Assembly (NCBI RefSeq): GCF_004834005.1
Contig: NZ_STFF01000015.1
Coordinates: 1-64,000, forward strand
Length of the DNA: 64,000 nt
DNA from: Niastella caeni
GTDB taxonomy: Bacteria; Bacteroidota; Bacteroidia; Chitinophagales; Chitinophagaceae
Direction: 5' to 3'
In this document: positions 6,802-14,727 of the stretch, in pieces
Position numbering within the stretch: the first letter of the stretch is position 1
Layout of the letters: every line of letters starts with the position of its first letter
Notes under the pieces: model-generated
What the model was told of the DNA's origin: nothing
Database searches by the model: none
Seen by the model: the letters and a program-made list of their open reading frames with translations, nothing else
Program-made: the position numbers and the translations under genes

Positions 6802-8952
6802 TTATTCTGTTCGGGAATCGACATTCTTCTGTTCGATATTCGCTATTCTTTTGTTCGAGATATCTTTTCCCAGTCGTTGCAGGTAAGCGATAAGTGCCAC
6901 GATCTCTGCGTCTTTGGCCGTTTCTATTTTATCCATCTTCAGGTTCAGTCGTATATTATTGGCCTGTAATAGCAGGTCGCGGTTGGCCACGTTATCATAT
7001 CCTGCAGGGTAGGGCACACCCAGTTTTTGCATGGCCCTGATCTTGGCGGGCGTGCAGGCGGTATCAATTTTATCATCCAGCAGCCAGCCGTACGATGGCA
7101 TAATAGAACCGGGCGACATAATGCGTGGGTCCATCATGTGGTTGTAATGCCAGCTATCAGGATACTTGCCGCCTTCACGCGCCAGATCGGGCCCTGTTCT
7201 TTTTGAACCCCACTGGAATGGATGATCGTAAACAAACTCGCCGGCTTTGGAATATTCGCCATAGCGCGCCACTTCATCGCGGAAGGGGCGGATCATTTGC
7301 GAGTGACAGGTGTAACAACCTTCGCGTACATAAATATCGCGGCCATGCAATTCAAGCGGGGTGTAAGGTTGTACGCTCGAAATGGTAGGCACATTACTTT
7401 TTACCAGGAAGGTAGGCACCATTTCAATAGCGCCGCCGATGGCTACTACGATCAGGCTGAACACCAGCATGGTCATTGGTTTCTTTTCGATCCACCGGTG
7501 CCAGTATTCGCGGGCTACAGGTGCATGCGCTTCCAAAGGCGCGGCTTCTGCGGCTTCATTGGCAATGAATTTACCTTTGGCAATTGTTTTATACAGGTTG
7601 TACACCATGATCAATGCGCCAATGAGATATAAAGTACCGCCAATGCTGCGGGTAACATACATGGGAATAATATGGGTAACGGTTTCCAGGAACTGAAATT
7701 TCAGTTGTCCTTCTTCGGTAAAGGTCTTCCACATCTGCGCCTGGGTAAAACCGGCCCAGTATAACGGTATGGCGTATATTACAATGCCAATGGTGCCCAG
7801 CCAGAAGTGGTTAGTGGCCAGCTTTTTTGAATAGAGTTGTACGCCCCACATGCGTGGTATCAGCCAGTACAGCATGCCGAATGCCATAAAGCCGTTCCAG
7901 CCTAAACCGCCAATATGCACGTGCGCAATCGTCCAGTCGGTAAAGTGCGAAATAGCATTTACATTCTTCAGCGACATCATGGGTCCTTCAAATGTAGCCA
8001 TCCCATAACAGGTAACGGCCACAACAAAAAATTTCAACACAGGTTCTTCGCGTACTTTATCCCAGGCGCCACGCAGGGTGAACAACCCGTTCAGCATGCC
8101 GCCCCAACTGGGTAACAGCAACATAATTGAGAATACTGTGCCGAGTGACTGCGCCCAGTCGGGCAACGCGGTATACAGCAGGTGGTGCGGACCAGCCCAG
8201 ATATAAATAAAGATCAGCGCCCAGAAGTGAATGATGGAAAGCCGGTAAGAGTAAACCGGTCTGTTCGCTGCTTTGGGCAGGAAGTAATACATCAAACCCA
8301 GGATGGGCGTGGTTAAGAAGAACGCTACGGCATTATGACCGTACCACCATTGTACCAGGGCGTCCTGCACACCGGCATACCAGCTATAACTTTTAAATAA
8401 AGTAACAGGTATTTCAAATGAGTTTACAATATGCAGCAGGGCTACGGTTACCCAGGTAGCTATATAGAACCAGATAGCCACATACAGGTGTTTTTCTCTT
8501 CTTTTAAGAATAGTGCCAAACAGGTTAATTCCAAAAACAACCCATATGAGGGTGATGGCAATATCAATGGGCCATTCCAGTTCAGCATATTCCTTGCCGG
8601 TTGTGTACCCAAGTAAGAGCGTTAATGCGGCGGCAACGATAATACCCTGCCAGCCCCAGAAGTGGATACGGCTTAATTTATCGCTGTACATCCGCGCTTT
8701 ACATAACCGTTGCAGCGAGTAATACACACCGGTGAAAATACAGTTGCCTACAAAAGCAAAGATCACGGCATTGGTATGCAGGGGACGGATACGGCCAAAA
8801 GTGGTAGGCGCCATATTGAGCGACGTGCCCGGCGCATATAATTGAATGGCTGCATACAAACCGGCGAGCATGCCCACAATTCCCCACAGCGCCGTTGCAT
8901 AAGCAAACTGTTTAACGATCTTGTTATCATAATAAAATTGCTCTACTTGCAT
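6802..8952 (-). CDS. ccoNO: cbb3 oxidase fused subunits I and II (CcoN-CcoO)
   Basis: A 716-residue fusion. Residues about 1-480 form the 12-helix haem-copper oxidase subunit I. Haem and copper ligand histidines sit in RPLHTNAV, in WWYGHNAVAFF and in HVHIGGLGWNG, as in CcoN. Residues about 500-716 form subunit II (CcoO), with a membrane anchor and a monohaem site CYTCHSQMIRPF. Fusion of N and O is typical of Bacteroidota. It reduces oxygen at very low concentration and pumps protons. It lies 41 bases after ccoS and shares the promoter at 9187-9230. The last 20 residues run into a repeat-like sequence and look like a recent extension. Confidence 0.95.
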   Translation of the reverse strand: MQVEQFYYDNKIVKQFAYATALWGIVGMLAGLYAAIQLYAPGTSLNMAPTTFGRIRPLHTNAVIFAFVGNCIFTGVYYSLQRLCKARMYSDKLSRIHFWGWQGIIVAAALTLLLGYTTGKEYAELEWPIDIAITLIWVVFGINLFGTILKRREKHLYVAIWFYIATWVTVALLHIVNSFEIPVTLFKSYSWYAGVQDALVQWWYGHNAVAFFLTTPILGLMYYFLPKAANRPVYSYRLSIIHFWALIFIYIWAGPHHLLYTALPDWAQSLGTVFSIMLLLPSWGGMLNGLFTLRGAWDKVREEPVLKFFVVAVTCYGMATFEGPMMSLKNVNAISHFTDWTIAHVHIGGLGWNGFMAFGMLYWLIPRMWGVQLYSKKLATNHFWLGTIGIVIYAIPLYWAGFTQAQMWKTFTEEGQLKFQFLETVTHIIPMYVTRSIGGTLYLIGALIMVYNLYKTIAKGKFIANEAAEAAPLEAHAPVAREYWHRWIEKKPMTMLVFSLIVVAIGGAIEMVPTFLVKSNVPTISSVQPYTPLELHGRDIYVREGCYTCHSQMIRPFRDEVARYGEYSKAGEFVYDHPFQWGSKRTGPDLAREGGKYPDSWHYNHMMDPRIMSPGSIMPSYGWLLDDKIDTACTPAKIRAMQKLGVPYPAGYDNVANRDLLLQANNIRLNLKMDKIETAKDAEIVALIAYLQRLGKDISNKRIANIEQKNVDSRTE

Positions 8953-8993
8953 ATAGGTATTATTCTGTTTGAAATTATTGTCAGGGTTTTCGT

Positions 8994-9164
8994 TTATTGA
9001 TCGGTGTTTTTTGGCGGCGGGGAAGGTGAATTATCGAACAGGATGCGTTGCGGCGGCGAAAATTCATCATCAAATTGTCCGTTGCGTACGCTCCAGATAA
9101 AAGCGGCCAAAAAAATGGCTGCTACAGATATACTTGCGATCAGCAGAATGATTATGGCGCTCAT
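8994..9164 (-). CDS. ccoS: cbb3 oxidase maturation protein CcoS
   Basis: A 56-residue frame beginning MSAIIILLIASISVAAIF, with one N-terminal membrane helix and the conserved CcoS follow-on AFIWSVRNGQFDD. The tail is Pro/Asp rich and ends PKNTDQ. CcoS is needed to insert haem and copper into the oxidase. The gene lies between ccoI and ccoNO, which is the usual Bacteroidota order. Its start codon is 18 bases downstream of the predicted transcript start near 9182, so it is the first gene of the ccoS-ccoNO-ccoQ-ccoP transcript. Confidence 0.9.
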   Translation of the reverse strand: MSAIIILLIASISVAAIFLAAFIWSVRNGQFDDEFSPPQRILFDNSPSPPPKNTDQ

Positions 9165-9186
9165 AAAGACGGTTGATTTAACAGGG

Positions 9187-9230
9187 CAAAAGTATTTTCG
9201 GTAAGAAAGTTTGTTAATGACAGACCTCAG
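9187..9230 (-). promoter_or_regulatory. Promoter with Crp/Fnr-type box for ccoS-ccoNOQP
   Basis: A perfect -7 element TACTTTTG lies on the minus strand from 9194 to 9187. The box ATGACAGACCTCAG at 9217-9230 has an exact TGA-N6-TCA core centred at 9223.5, again 36.5 bases from the final G of the -7 element. Read on the minus strand the core is TGAG-N4-GTCA, like the box in front of ccoI. Confidence 0.72.
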
Positions 9231-9248
9231 AATGGAAACTGATTTTGA

Positions 9249-11669
9249 TCATGTGCGTGGTACATCTTTTAGGAATAGCCGGGCGGCAATATTGCTGCAA
9301 CCAAAGGTTACCAGTAAAATGCTGAGGGAACTGGCGGGCATTAAGATGGCGGCGATCATTGGCGATAAAACACCCTGCACGGCAAAGCTGAGGCCGATAA
9401 TATTATAGGCAATGGATAATATAAAACTGGCGATCACGATCTGTTTATTGGCTTTGCACAATCGCATGAACCGGTACAAATGCGAGAATTGGCTGGCATC
9501 CATAATGGCATCGCTGGCCGGCGTAAAATTGTTACAATCATCAGCAAGCGCAATGCCTACATTGCTTTGTTTTAAAGCACCGGCATCATTCAGTCCATCC
9601 CCGATCATCATTACCCGTTCGCCGTTCTCCTGCAGTTTTTTTATGTATTGTAACTTGTCGCCAGGTTGCTGGTTAAATAACAGGGTGGTGGAGGCGCCCA
9701 TCATGCGCTGCAGGGTAGCGCGCTCGGTATCATGATCACCCGAAAGCACGGATAATTTATAATGCGCACTAAGGGACTGTACCAATGGCGCCACCGATTC
9801 GCGGTAGTGATTATGCATAGAAAAATGGCCAACTACTTTATCATCGATGGCAACGTACACCCGGGCGCCCTTTTCAATGGTTGTTGTATAACCCGAAATA
9901 AAATCCGGCGAGCCCAGGCTTATGTATTGATCGCCCACCATGCCTCTAATACCTTTGCCCGGTATTTCGCGGAATGCTGATATGGGCAGACGCTGTATAT
10001 TTCCAAAATGGCTGACAAGCGCCCTGCTCAATGGATGGTTCGATTGGGCGGCCAGGCTGGCGATGGCTTGTTGCTGGCGTTGGTTCAATGCCAGGCCTTC
10101 ATACGTTACCTGTTGTTCACTGGTAGTGGTCAGGGTGCCTGTTTTATCAAAAACAATATGGGTAATGCCGGCCATGTCTTCAATAGCCTGGGCATTGCGC
10201 AGATACAATTTATTACGTCCCAATATGCGCAGGATATTGCCGTTTGTGAATGTATTGGAAAGCAGTAAGGCGCAGGGGCAGGCCACGATCAATACGGCCG
10301 TGATCACATTCCACACTTTAGTGCTGTCTGTAAACGCCCAGTAAGTGGCGGCTATAGCAGCAATGGAAAATAAGATATAAGTAAAGTAGCGGCTGAGCAG
10401 GTGCACGAACGAAACGCTTTTGGGTTCGTTGTTCTTTTTAAACACGTCGGCCGACCATAGCCTTGTTAAATAACTTTGAGCTACTTCTTTTATGACCAGT
10501 ATTTCAATGGCGCTACCGGTTTGTTTGCCACCGGCATATACCATTTCGCCCATTTCTTTATTTACCGGTAACGATTCGCCGGTAACAAAACTATAATCGA
10601 TGCAGGCTTTGCCCCGGGTGCAAATGCCATCGGCAGGTATCAGTTCATTGCTGTGAATTAATAACGTATCCCCGGCTTTTATCTCGGGTAAGGATACAGA
10701 CCTTTCCTGGCCGTCCTTCACCAATGTGGCGGCTACCGGGAAATAAGATGTAAAGTCGCGTTCAAACGATAATTGCTGATAGGTTTTATCCTGCAATACC
10801 CGGCCAATGAGCATAAAGAAAACAATACCGGCCATGGAATCAAAATAACCGGCTCCGGTTCCGCTTATTACTTCATACAGACTGCGAGAAAAAGTAACGA
10901 TAATGGCCAGGGCAATAGGTGCATCGATGTTCAGGAATTTATGGCGTAAACCTTTCCAGCCGCTTTCATAAAAGGGATAAGCGCTGTAAAGGAAAACAGG
11001 CAGCGCCAGCAATACATTCAGCCAACGGAAAACGCCTTGCAATTGCAGGTCGGCCGGTTCCAGCCCCAGGTATTCGGGAAAGCTTAACAGCATAATATTG
11101 GCAAAGCAAAACCCGGCAACCCCCAATTGATAAATAAGGCTCTTTTTAGGGCCCGGTTTATGGTGCTGCAGATTTTGTAAACTGATATATGGCTCGTACC
11201 CGATACCGGTTAATAATTCGGCTACTTTTTGCAGGGAGATATGATTATGGTCGAAAATGATGCTAACTTCTTTACGGCTGAAATTTACCGTGGTACTGAT
11301 AACGGCCGGCTGCATTCGATGCAGGTTTTCAAGCAGGTACAGGCAGGAACTGCAATGGATCTGGGGTAAATAGAAGGTAATATGCGTTTGTTGGTCGTTG
11401 CTGAAGGAGATCAGTTGTTGCTGGATAGCTGCGTCTTCCAGGAAAGCGAATTTGTCTTTGCGTACCGGTATGCGTTGGGTAAGGCCGGGATTTTCATTCA
11501 GGGAATAATAATCACATAACCCGTGTTTATTCAATAATTGATATACCATTTTGCAACCTTCGCAGCAAAAATGTTTATTTTCTGCAGTAATAGTGGCAAT
11601 AGTACAGGCTTCTCCGCAATGAAAGCAAACCAGTTGTTGATAGGTATGGGTATTGGCAGAAGAATGCAT
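9249..11669 (-). CDS. ccoI: Copper-translocating P-type ATPase CcoI (FixI)
   Basis: An 806-residue P1B ATPase that supplies copper for cbb3 assembly. It has an N-terminal cysteine-rich zinc-ribbon-like region (CFHCGEAC and CCEGC) and a degenerate heavy-metal domain with CSSCLYLLENL, then about eight membrane helices. The CPC ion site is VACPCALLL, the phosphorylation site DKTGTL, and the nucleotide-domain motifs SNHPLSRAL and MIGDGLNDAGAL. An upstream ATG at 11756 would add 29 residues. I chose 11669 because the predicted transcript start near 11686 lies inside that longer frame. The gene is divergent from hemN. The next gene, ccoS, has its own promoter 80 bases on. Confidence 0.94.
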   Translation of the reverse strand: MHSSANTHTYQQLVCFHCGEACTIATITAENKHFCCEGCKMVYQLLNKHGLCDYYSLNENPGLTQRIPVRKDKFAFLEDAAIQQQLISFSNDQQTHITFYLPQIHCSSCLYLLENLHRMQPAVISTTVNFSRKEVSIIFDHNHISLQKVAELLTGIGYEPYISLQNLQHHKPGPKKSLIYQLGVAGFCFANIMLLSFPEYLGLEPADLQLQGVFRWLNVLLALPVFLYSAYPFYESGWKGLRHKFLNIDAPIALAIIVTFSRSLYEVISGTGAGYFDSMAGIVFFMLIGRVLQDKTYQQLSFERDFTSYFPVAATLVKDGQERSVSLPEIKAGDTLLIHSNELIPADGICTRGKACIDYSFVTGESLPVNKEMGEMVYAGGKQTGSAIEILVIKEVAQSYLTRLWSADVFKKNNEPKSVSFVHLLSRYFTYILFSIAAIAATYWAFTDSTKVWNVITAVLIVACPCALLLSNTFTNGNILRILGRNKLYLRNAQAIEDMAGITHIVFDKTGTLTTTSEQQVTYEGLALNQRQQQAIASLAAQSNHPLSRALVSHFGNIQRLPISAFREIPGKGIRGMVGDQYISLGSPDFISGYTTTIEKGARVYVAIDDKVVGHFSMHNHYRESVAPLVQSLSAHYKLSVLSGDHDTERATLQRMMGASTTLLFNQQPGDKLQYIKKLQENGERVMMIGDGLNDAGALKQSNVGIALADDCNNFTPASDAIMDASQFSHLYRFMRLCKANKQIVIASFILSIAYNIIGLSFAVQGVLSPMIAAILMPASSLSILLVTFGCSNIAARLFLKDVPRT

Positions 11670-11690
11670 AAACGGGTTTTTATTAGGGTG

Positions 11691-11734
11691 TAAATGTAGC
11701 AGCCTTATTTGCCTGCCGGCATGACCTGCCTCAA
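11691..11734 (-). promoter_or_regulatory. Promoter with Crp/Fnr-type box for ccoI
   Basis: The -7-like element TACATTTA (minus strand, 11698 to 11691) differs from consensus at the last base. The box ATGACCTGCCTCAA at 11721-11734 has an exact TGA-N6-TCA core centred at 11727.5, which is 36.5 bases from the end of the -7 element. It lies 22 bp (two helical turns) centre-to-centre from the hemN box on the opposite side. Confidence 0.6.
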
Positions 11735-11742
11735 TACCGGCA

Positions 11743-11786
11743 GTGATCTGAATCATTGGTGAGGTTTTGTGCCAGGAATAGTTTTG
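11743..11786 (+). promoter_or_regulatory. Promoter with Crp/Fnr-type box for hemN
   Basis: A perfect -7 element TAGTTTTG lies at 11779-11786, with a TTG -33 element at 11756-11758 (20-base spacer). The box GTGATCTGAATCAT at 11743-11756 is a TGAT-N4-ATCA palindrome, matching the core of the Fnr/FixK consensus TTGAT-N4-ATCAA. Its centre, 11749.5, is 36.5 bases before the final G of the -7 element. The predicted transcript start (about 11791) nearly coincides with the hemN ATG at 11792. Confidence 0.75.
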
Positions 11787-11791
11787 TATTT

Positions 11792-13165
11792 ATGAGGCAT
11801 TCAGACGTCAATCCTTTATTAGTGGCCAGGTACAATACGCCCGTTCCCAGGTATACCAGCTACCCAACTGTTCCATTTTGGGATAACAATACCGATGGTA
11901 ACGCCTGGGAAGCTATTTTTCGCAAGCGATTTCATGAACAAAATCATGTAAACGGACTATCGCTTTATATTCACCTTCCTTTTTGCGAATCGCTTTGTAC
12001 GTATTGCGGCTGCAATAAAAAGATCACCACTAATCACCAGGTAGAAGAAGAGTATATCGCTGCTCTTGAAAAAGAATGGGGAATGTACAGAGCTATGATG
12101 GGAGAAACCCCTGTTATCAGGGAATTACATTTTGGCGGCGGCACACCTACTTTCTTTTCGCCGGGCAACCTCGAAAGGTTACTGCAATTTATTTTCAAAG
12201 GCAGTATTGTTCATCCACAGCACGAATTCAGCATTGAGGGCCATCCCAATAACACAACCGTGGCACACCTGAAAAAACTGGCTTCCCTGGGTTTTAAAAG
12301 GATCAGTTACGGCGTACAGGATAACGATCCGGAGGTGCAACGGATCATTAACCGTATTCAACCATTTGAAAATGTAAAGCGGGTAACCTCAGCAGCACGA
12401 TCGAATGGTTTTACATCGGTTAACTTCGATCTCATTTATGGGTTACCCCTGCAAACCATTGAAAGCATTGAGCGCACCATACAACAGGTCCTTCAACTAA
12501 TGCCCGACAGGATTGCCTTTTACAGCTATGCGCATGTGCCGTGGACCAGCAAAGCGCAGCGATTGTTTGATGAAACCCATCTTCCGGATGCCGCAACCAA
12601 GCTACAGTTGTATTTAACAGGAAAACAATTGCTATTACAGCATGGGTATTACGACATCGGTATGGACCATTTTGCCCTACCGCACGACGACCTGTACAAA
12701 GCCAAAGCCGCCGGAACGCTTAACCGGAATTTCATGGGCTATACCACACAAAATACCGGGTTGCTGTTAGGGCTGGGCGTATCTGCTATCAGTGATGCCG
12801 GCTACGCCTATGCTCAAAATGATAAAGCACTGCATAATTATTATGCTGCTATTCAAACAGGCCAACCTGCTATTCATCGCGGGCATCTTTTAACCGAAGA
12901 AGATCTGGATCTCCGGAAATACATTCTGGAGATCAGTTGCCGTTCAAAGACCATCTTCCGAACAAAGCACCTTCCGCTGCTAAGGGAATATGTATTTCCC
13001 CGGCTGCATGAAATGGCTGCCGATGGCCTTGTATGCTGGAATGAGCGGGAGTTAGCTTTAACACAGCAGGGCCAGCACTTTATCAGGAACGTATGCAGTG
13101 CGTTCGATTTGCGAATGCACAAAAGCGAAGCCATAAGAGCACAGCTTTTCAGCAAGGGTGTTTAA
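11792..13165 (+). CDS. hemN: Oxygen-independent coproporphyrinogen III oxidase HemN
   Basis: A 457-residue radical SAM enzyme that decarboxylates coproporphyrinogen III to protoporphyrinogen IX without oxygen, needed for haem synthesis at low oxygen. The [4Fe-4S] motif CxxxCxxC is C65-C69-C72 in FCESLCTYCGCN, with the extra HemN cysteine C74. The N terminus RYNTPVPRYTSYPTVPFW is typical of true HemN rather than HemW. I chose the ATG at 11792 because the frame extension to 11756 would start upstream of the promoter. The transcript may be nearly leaderless. It is divergent from ccoI, and both have Crp/Fnr-type boxes, as in the FixK/Fnr regulons of proteobacteria. Confidence 0.94.
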   Translation: MRHSDVNPLLVARYNTPVPRYTSYPTVPFWDNNTDGNAWEAIFRKRFHEQNHVNGLSLYIHLPFCESLCTYCGCNKKITTNHQVEEEYIAALEKEWGMYRAMMGETPVIRELHFGGGTPTFFSPGNLERLLQFIFKGSIVHPQHEFSIEGHPNNTTVAHLKKLASLGFKRISYGVQDNDPEVQRIINRIQPFENVKRVTSAARSNGFTSVNFDLIYGLPLQTIESIERTIQQVLQLMPDRIAFYSYAHVPWTSKAQRLFDETHLPDAATKLQLYLTGKQLLLQHGYYDIGMDHFALPHDDLYKAKAAGTLNRNFMGYTTQNTGLLLGLGVSAISDAGYAYAQNDKALHNYYAAIQTGQPAIHRGHLLTEEDLDLRKYILEISCRSKTIFRTKHLPLLREYVFPRLHEMAADGLVCWNERELALTQQGQHFIRNVCSAFDLRMHKSEAIRAQLFSKGV

Positions 13166-13270
13166 TGAACGAATAGCATTGGGATCATTGAGCTGTTATG
13201 AGCAAAATCAGCATTCTCCTGTATGTTTCTCATGTTAAAGACGATTTACCATAGATACTTTTGTATTAAT

Positions 13271-13684
13271 ATGAAATCTGATAACATGATAATGAAGCTG
13301 GCAAAAAACAGAGCGATCAAAGAGGTGTGGCAGGAATTTAATAATGTATACCCATATCTCAGAATTGACTTTTACAGGTATTTGCAGGGAAGACTTGGGT
13401 CTAACAACAGGCAAAGATTAAATAAGTCAACCACCCTGGTCAATGCGGGGATAAGCAGGGAAGGTGAAATAGAAATTTCTGAAACCATGACAGTAAACCA
13501 ATTGGAACAAAGCTTTCTTAATCAATTCGGGCTGTGTGTAATGGTATCCCGTAAATCAGGAAGCATCTGGCTTGAAACTACTATTTCACATAACTGGACG
13601 TTGAAGCAGCAAAATGATCATGGCAGGGAATTATCCGGGCCGGTAAAAGAAGATCTGCAGTCTGATCAAATTGACTGCGATTAG
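13271..13684 (+). CDS. Hypothetical protein between hemN and the two-component genes
   Basis: A 137-residue soluble protein starting MKSDNMIMKLAKNRAIKEVW. The first third is basic and helical (EVWQEFNNVYPYLRIDFYRYLQ). The second half has a beta-rich stretch with VMVSRKSGSIWLETTI. I see no signal peptide, membrane segment or known catalytic motif, and I do not recognise the family. A perfect -7 element TACTTTTG lies at 13256-13263, only 7 bases from the ATG. Only the right half (TCAT) of a Crp/Fnr-type box is present in the expected register. Its stop codon overlaps that of the response regulator gene on the other strand. Starts at 13286 or 13292 are also possible. Confidence 0.65.
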   Translation: MKSDNMIMKLAKNRAIKEVWQEFNNVYPYLRIDFYRYLQGRLGSNNRQRLNKSTTLVNAGISREGEIEISETMTVNQLEQSFLNQFGLCVMVSRKSGSIWLETTISHNWTLKQQNDHGRELSGPVKEDLQSDQIDCD

Positions 13685-14727
13685 TATAACAGGTATTTTA
13701 ATTTATCGATATTTATAATTGAAATTTTACCTTCCTTTATTTCGATCAGCTTCTCCGCTTTAAAATCGCTTAATGTTCTGATAAGCGATTCGGTTGCCGT
13801 ACCAACGTATTGGGCAATGTCTTCCCGCAAAATTTCAATGGGTTTGTTTTCGCCGAATTTTTCATAAATATCAACCAACGCTTTGGCCACTCTTTTTCTT
13901 AATGAGCTATAGGCAAGATTCAATAATCTTTCTTCTTTCTCCTTTACGTTTTGGGTAATAATGCGGATGAATTTGGCAGCAATATTTATATCGCTGTAGA
14001 TCATTTGTAAAAAATCTTCTTTTGGCACCTGCATGATCTCTGCATCTTCCAGTATTACTGTTGAATCATCATAATTCTTATCCTCTATGAGAGCGGAATA
14101 CCCAATAAAATCACCGTCACTGAACAGGTCAGTGATATATTCTTTTCCATCAGGATGGGTTTTAATACCCTTAACCTTTCCCTTTGATAAATAATAAAGA
14201 TATTTCGGCCGTTTCCCTTCCTGGTAAAGTGTTTGTTTTTTTCGATGCACATCCATCTCAAACTTATCGGCGAGATTGGTTAGTAATCCCGAATCTTTAA
14301 TGTCTTTAATGAATTGGCTTACCCCTTGCGGCGAAGACGCATATTTCTGATCTAAGATCTCAGCCTTTTTTAACCTTGTTTCAATGGCATTCAATAACTC
14401 TACATCATCAAATGGCTTGGTTATGTAATCATCGGCGCCCATTTCCATTCCCTTGCGAAAATCGGTCCTTTCCGTTTTTGCTGTCAGAAAAATAAAGGGT
14501 ATATTCTGTGTGTCTGTATTTTTTCGTAAAAGATGCAGTACCCCGTAGCCATCCAGTTCAGGCATCATGATATCGCAAACTATTACGGCCGGTTTCTCTT
14601 TAATGGCAAGCTCAACGCCCTGTCGGCCATTTTCCGCTGTGAATGTTTTATAACCGGCCAGTTCCAGAATTTCGGCGGTATTATCTCTGATGTTCGGGTT
14701 ATCGTCTATTACCAGGATAGATTTCAT
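13681..14727 (-). CDS. Receiver-Crp/Fnr fusion transcription factor (FixJ-FixK-like)
   Basis: A 348-residue regulator. Residues 1-125 are a response-regulator receiver with acidic pocket D8/D9, phosphoacceptor D52 (VCDIMMPELDG), T82 and K104. Residues about 150-265 are a cNMP-binding-like beta-roll and residues about 280-340 a Crp-type winged helix. The recognition helix reads ATESLIRTL, keeping the glutamate (E313) and arginine (R317) that contact TGA half-sites in Crp and Fnr. The only cysteine, C51, is in the receiver, so it lacks an Fnr iron-sulfur cluster and must get its signal by phosphorylation. Its start overlaps the kinase gene by 4 bases. It probably binds the TGA-N6-TCA boxes in this window. 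Confidence 0.92.
   Translation of the reverse strand: MKSILVIDDNPNIRDNTAEILELAGYKTFTAENGRQGVELAIKEKPAVIVCDIMMPELDGYGVLHLLRKNTDTQNIPFIFLTAKTERTDFRKGMEMGADDYITKPFDDVELLNAIETRLKKAEILDQKYASSPQGVSQFIKDIKDSGLLTNLADKFEMDVHRKKQTLYQEGKRPKYLYYLSKGKVKGIKTHPDGKEYITDLFSDGDFIGYSALIEDKNYDDSTVILEDAEIMQVPKEDFLQMIYSDINIAAKFIRIITQNVKEKEERLLNLAYSSLRKRVAKALVDIYEKFGENKPIEILREDIAQYVGTATESLIRTLSDFKAEKLIEIKEGKISIINIDKLKYLLY

Noticed and set aside
11670..11756. Longer start for ccoI at 11756
   Set aside because: The extra 29 residues overlap the predicted promoter and the Crp/Fnr-type boxes and do not resemble the family N terminus.
13220..13263. Possible eighth Crp/Fnr-type box before the hypothetical gene at 13271
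   Set aside because: The -7 element TACTTTTG is perfect, but the in-register sequence TGTATGTTTCTCAT keeps only the right half (TCAT). It is too weak to add to the set.
13681..14727. Direct oxygen sensing by the Crp-type regulator as in Fnr
   Set aside because: The protein has a single cysteine, in the receiver domain, so an Fnr-type iron-sulfur cluster is not possible.
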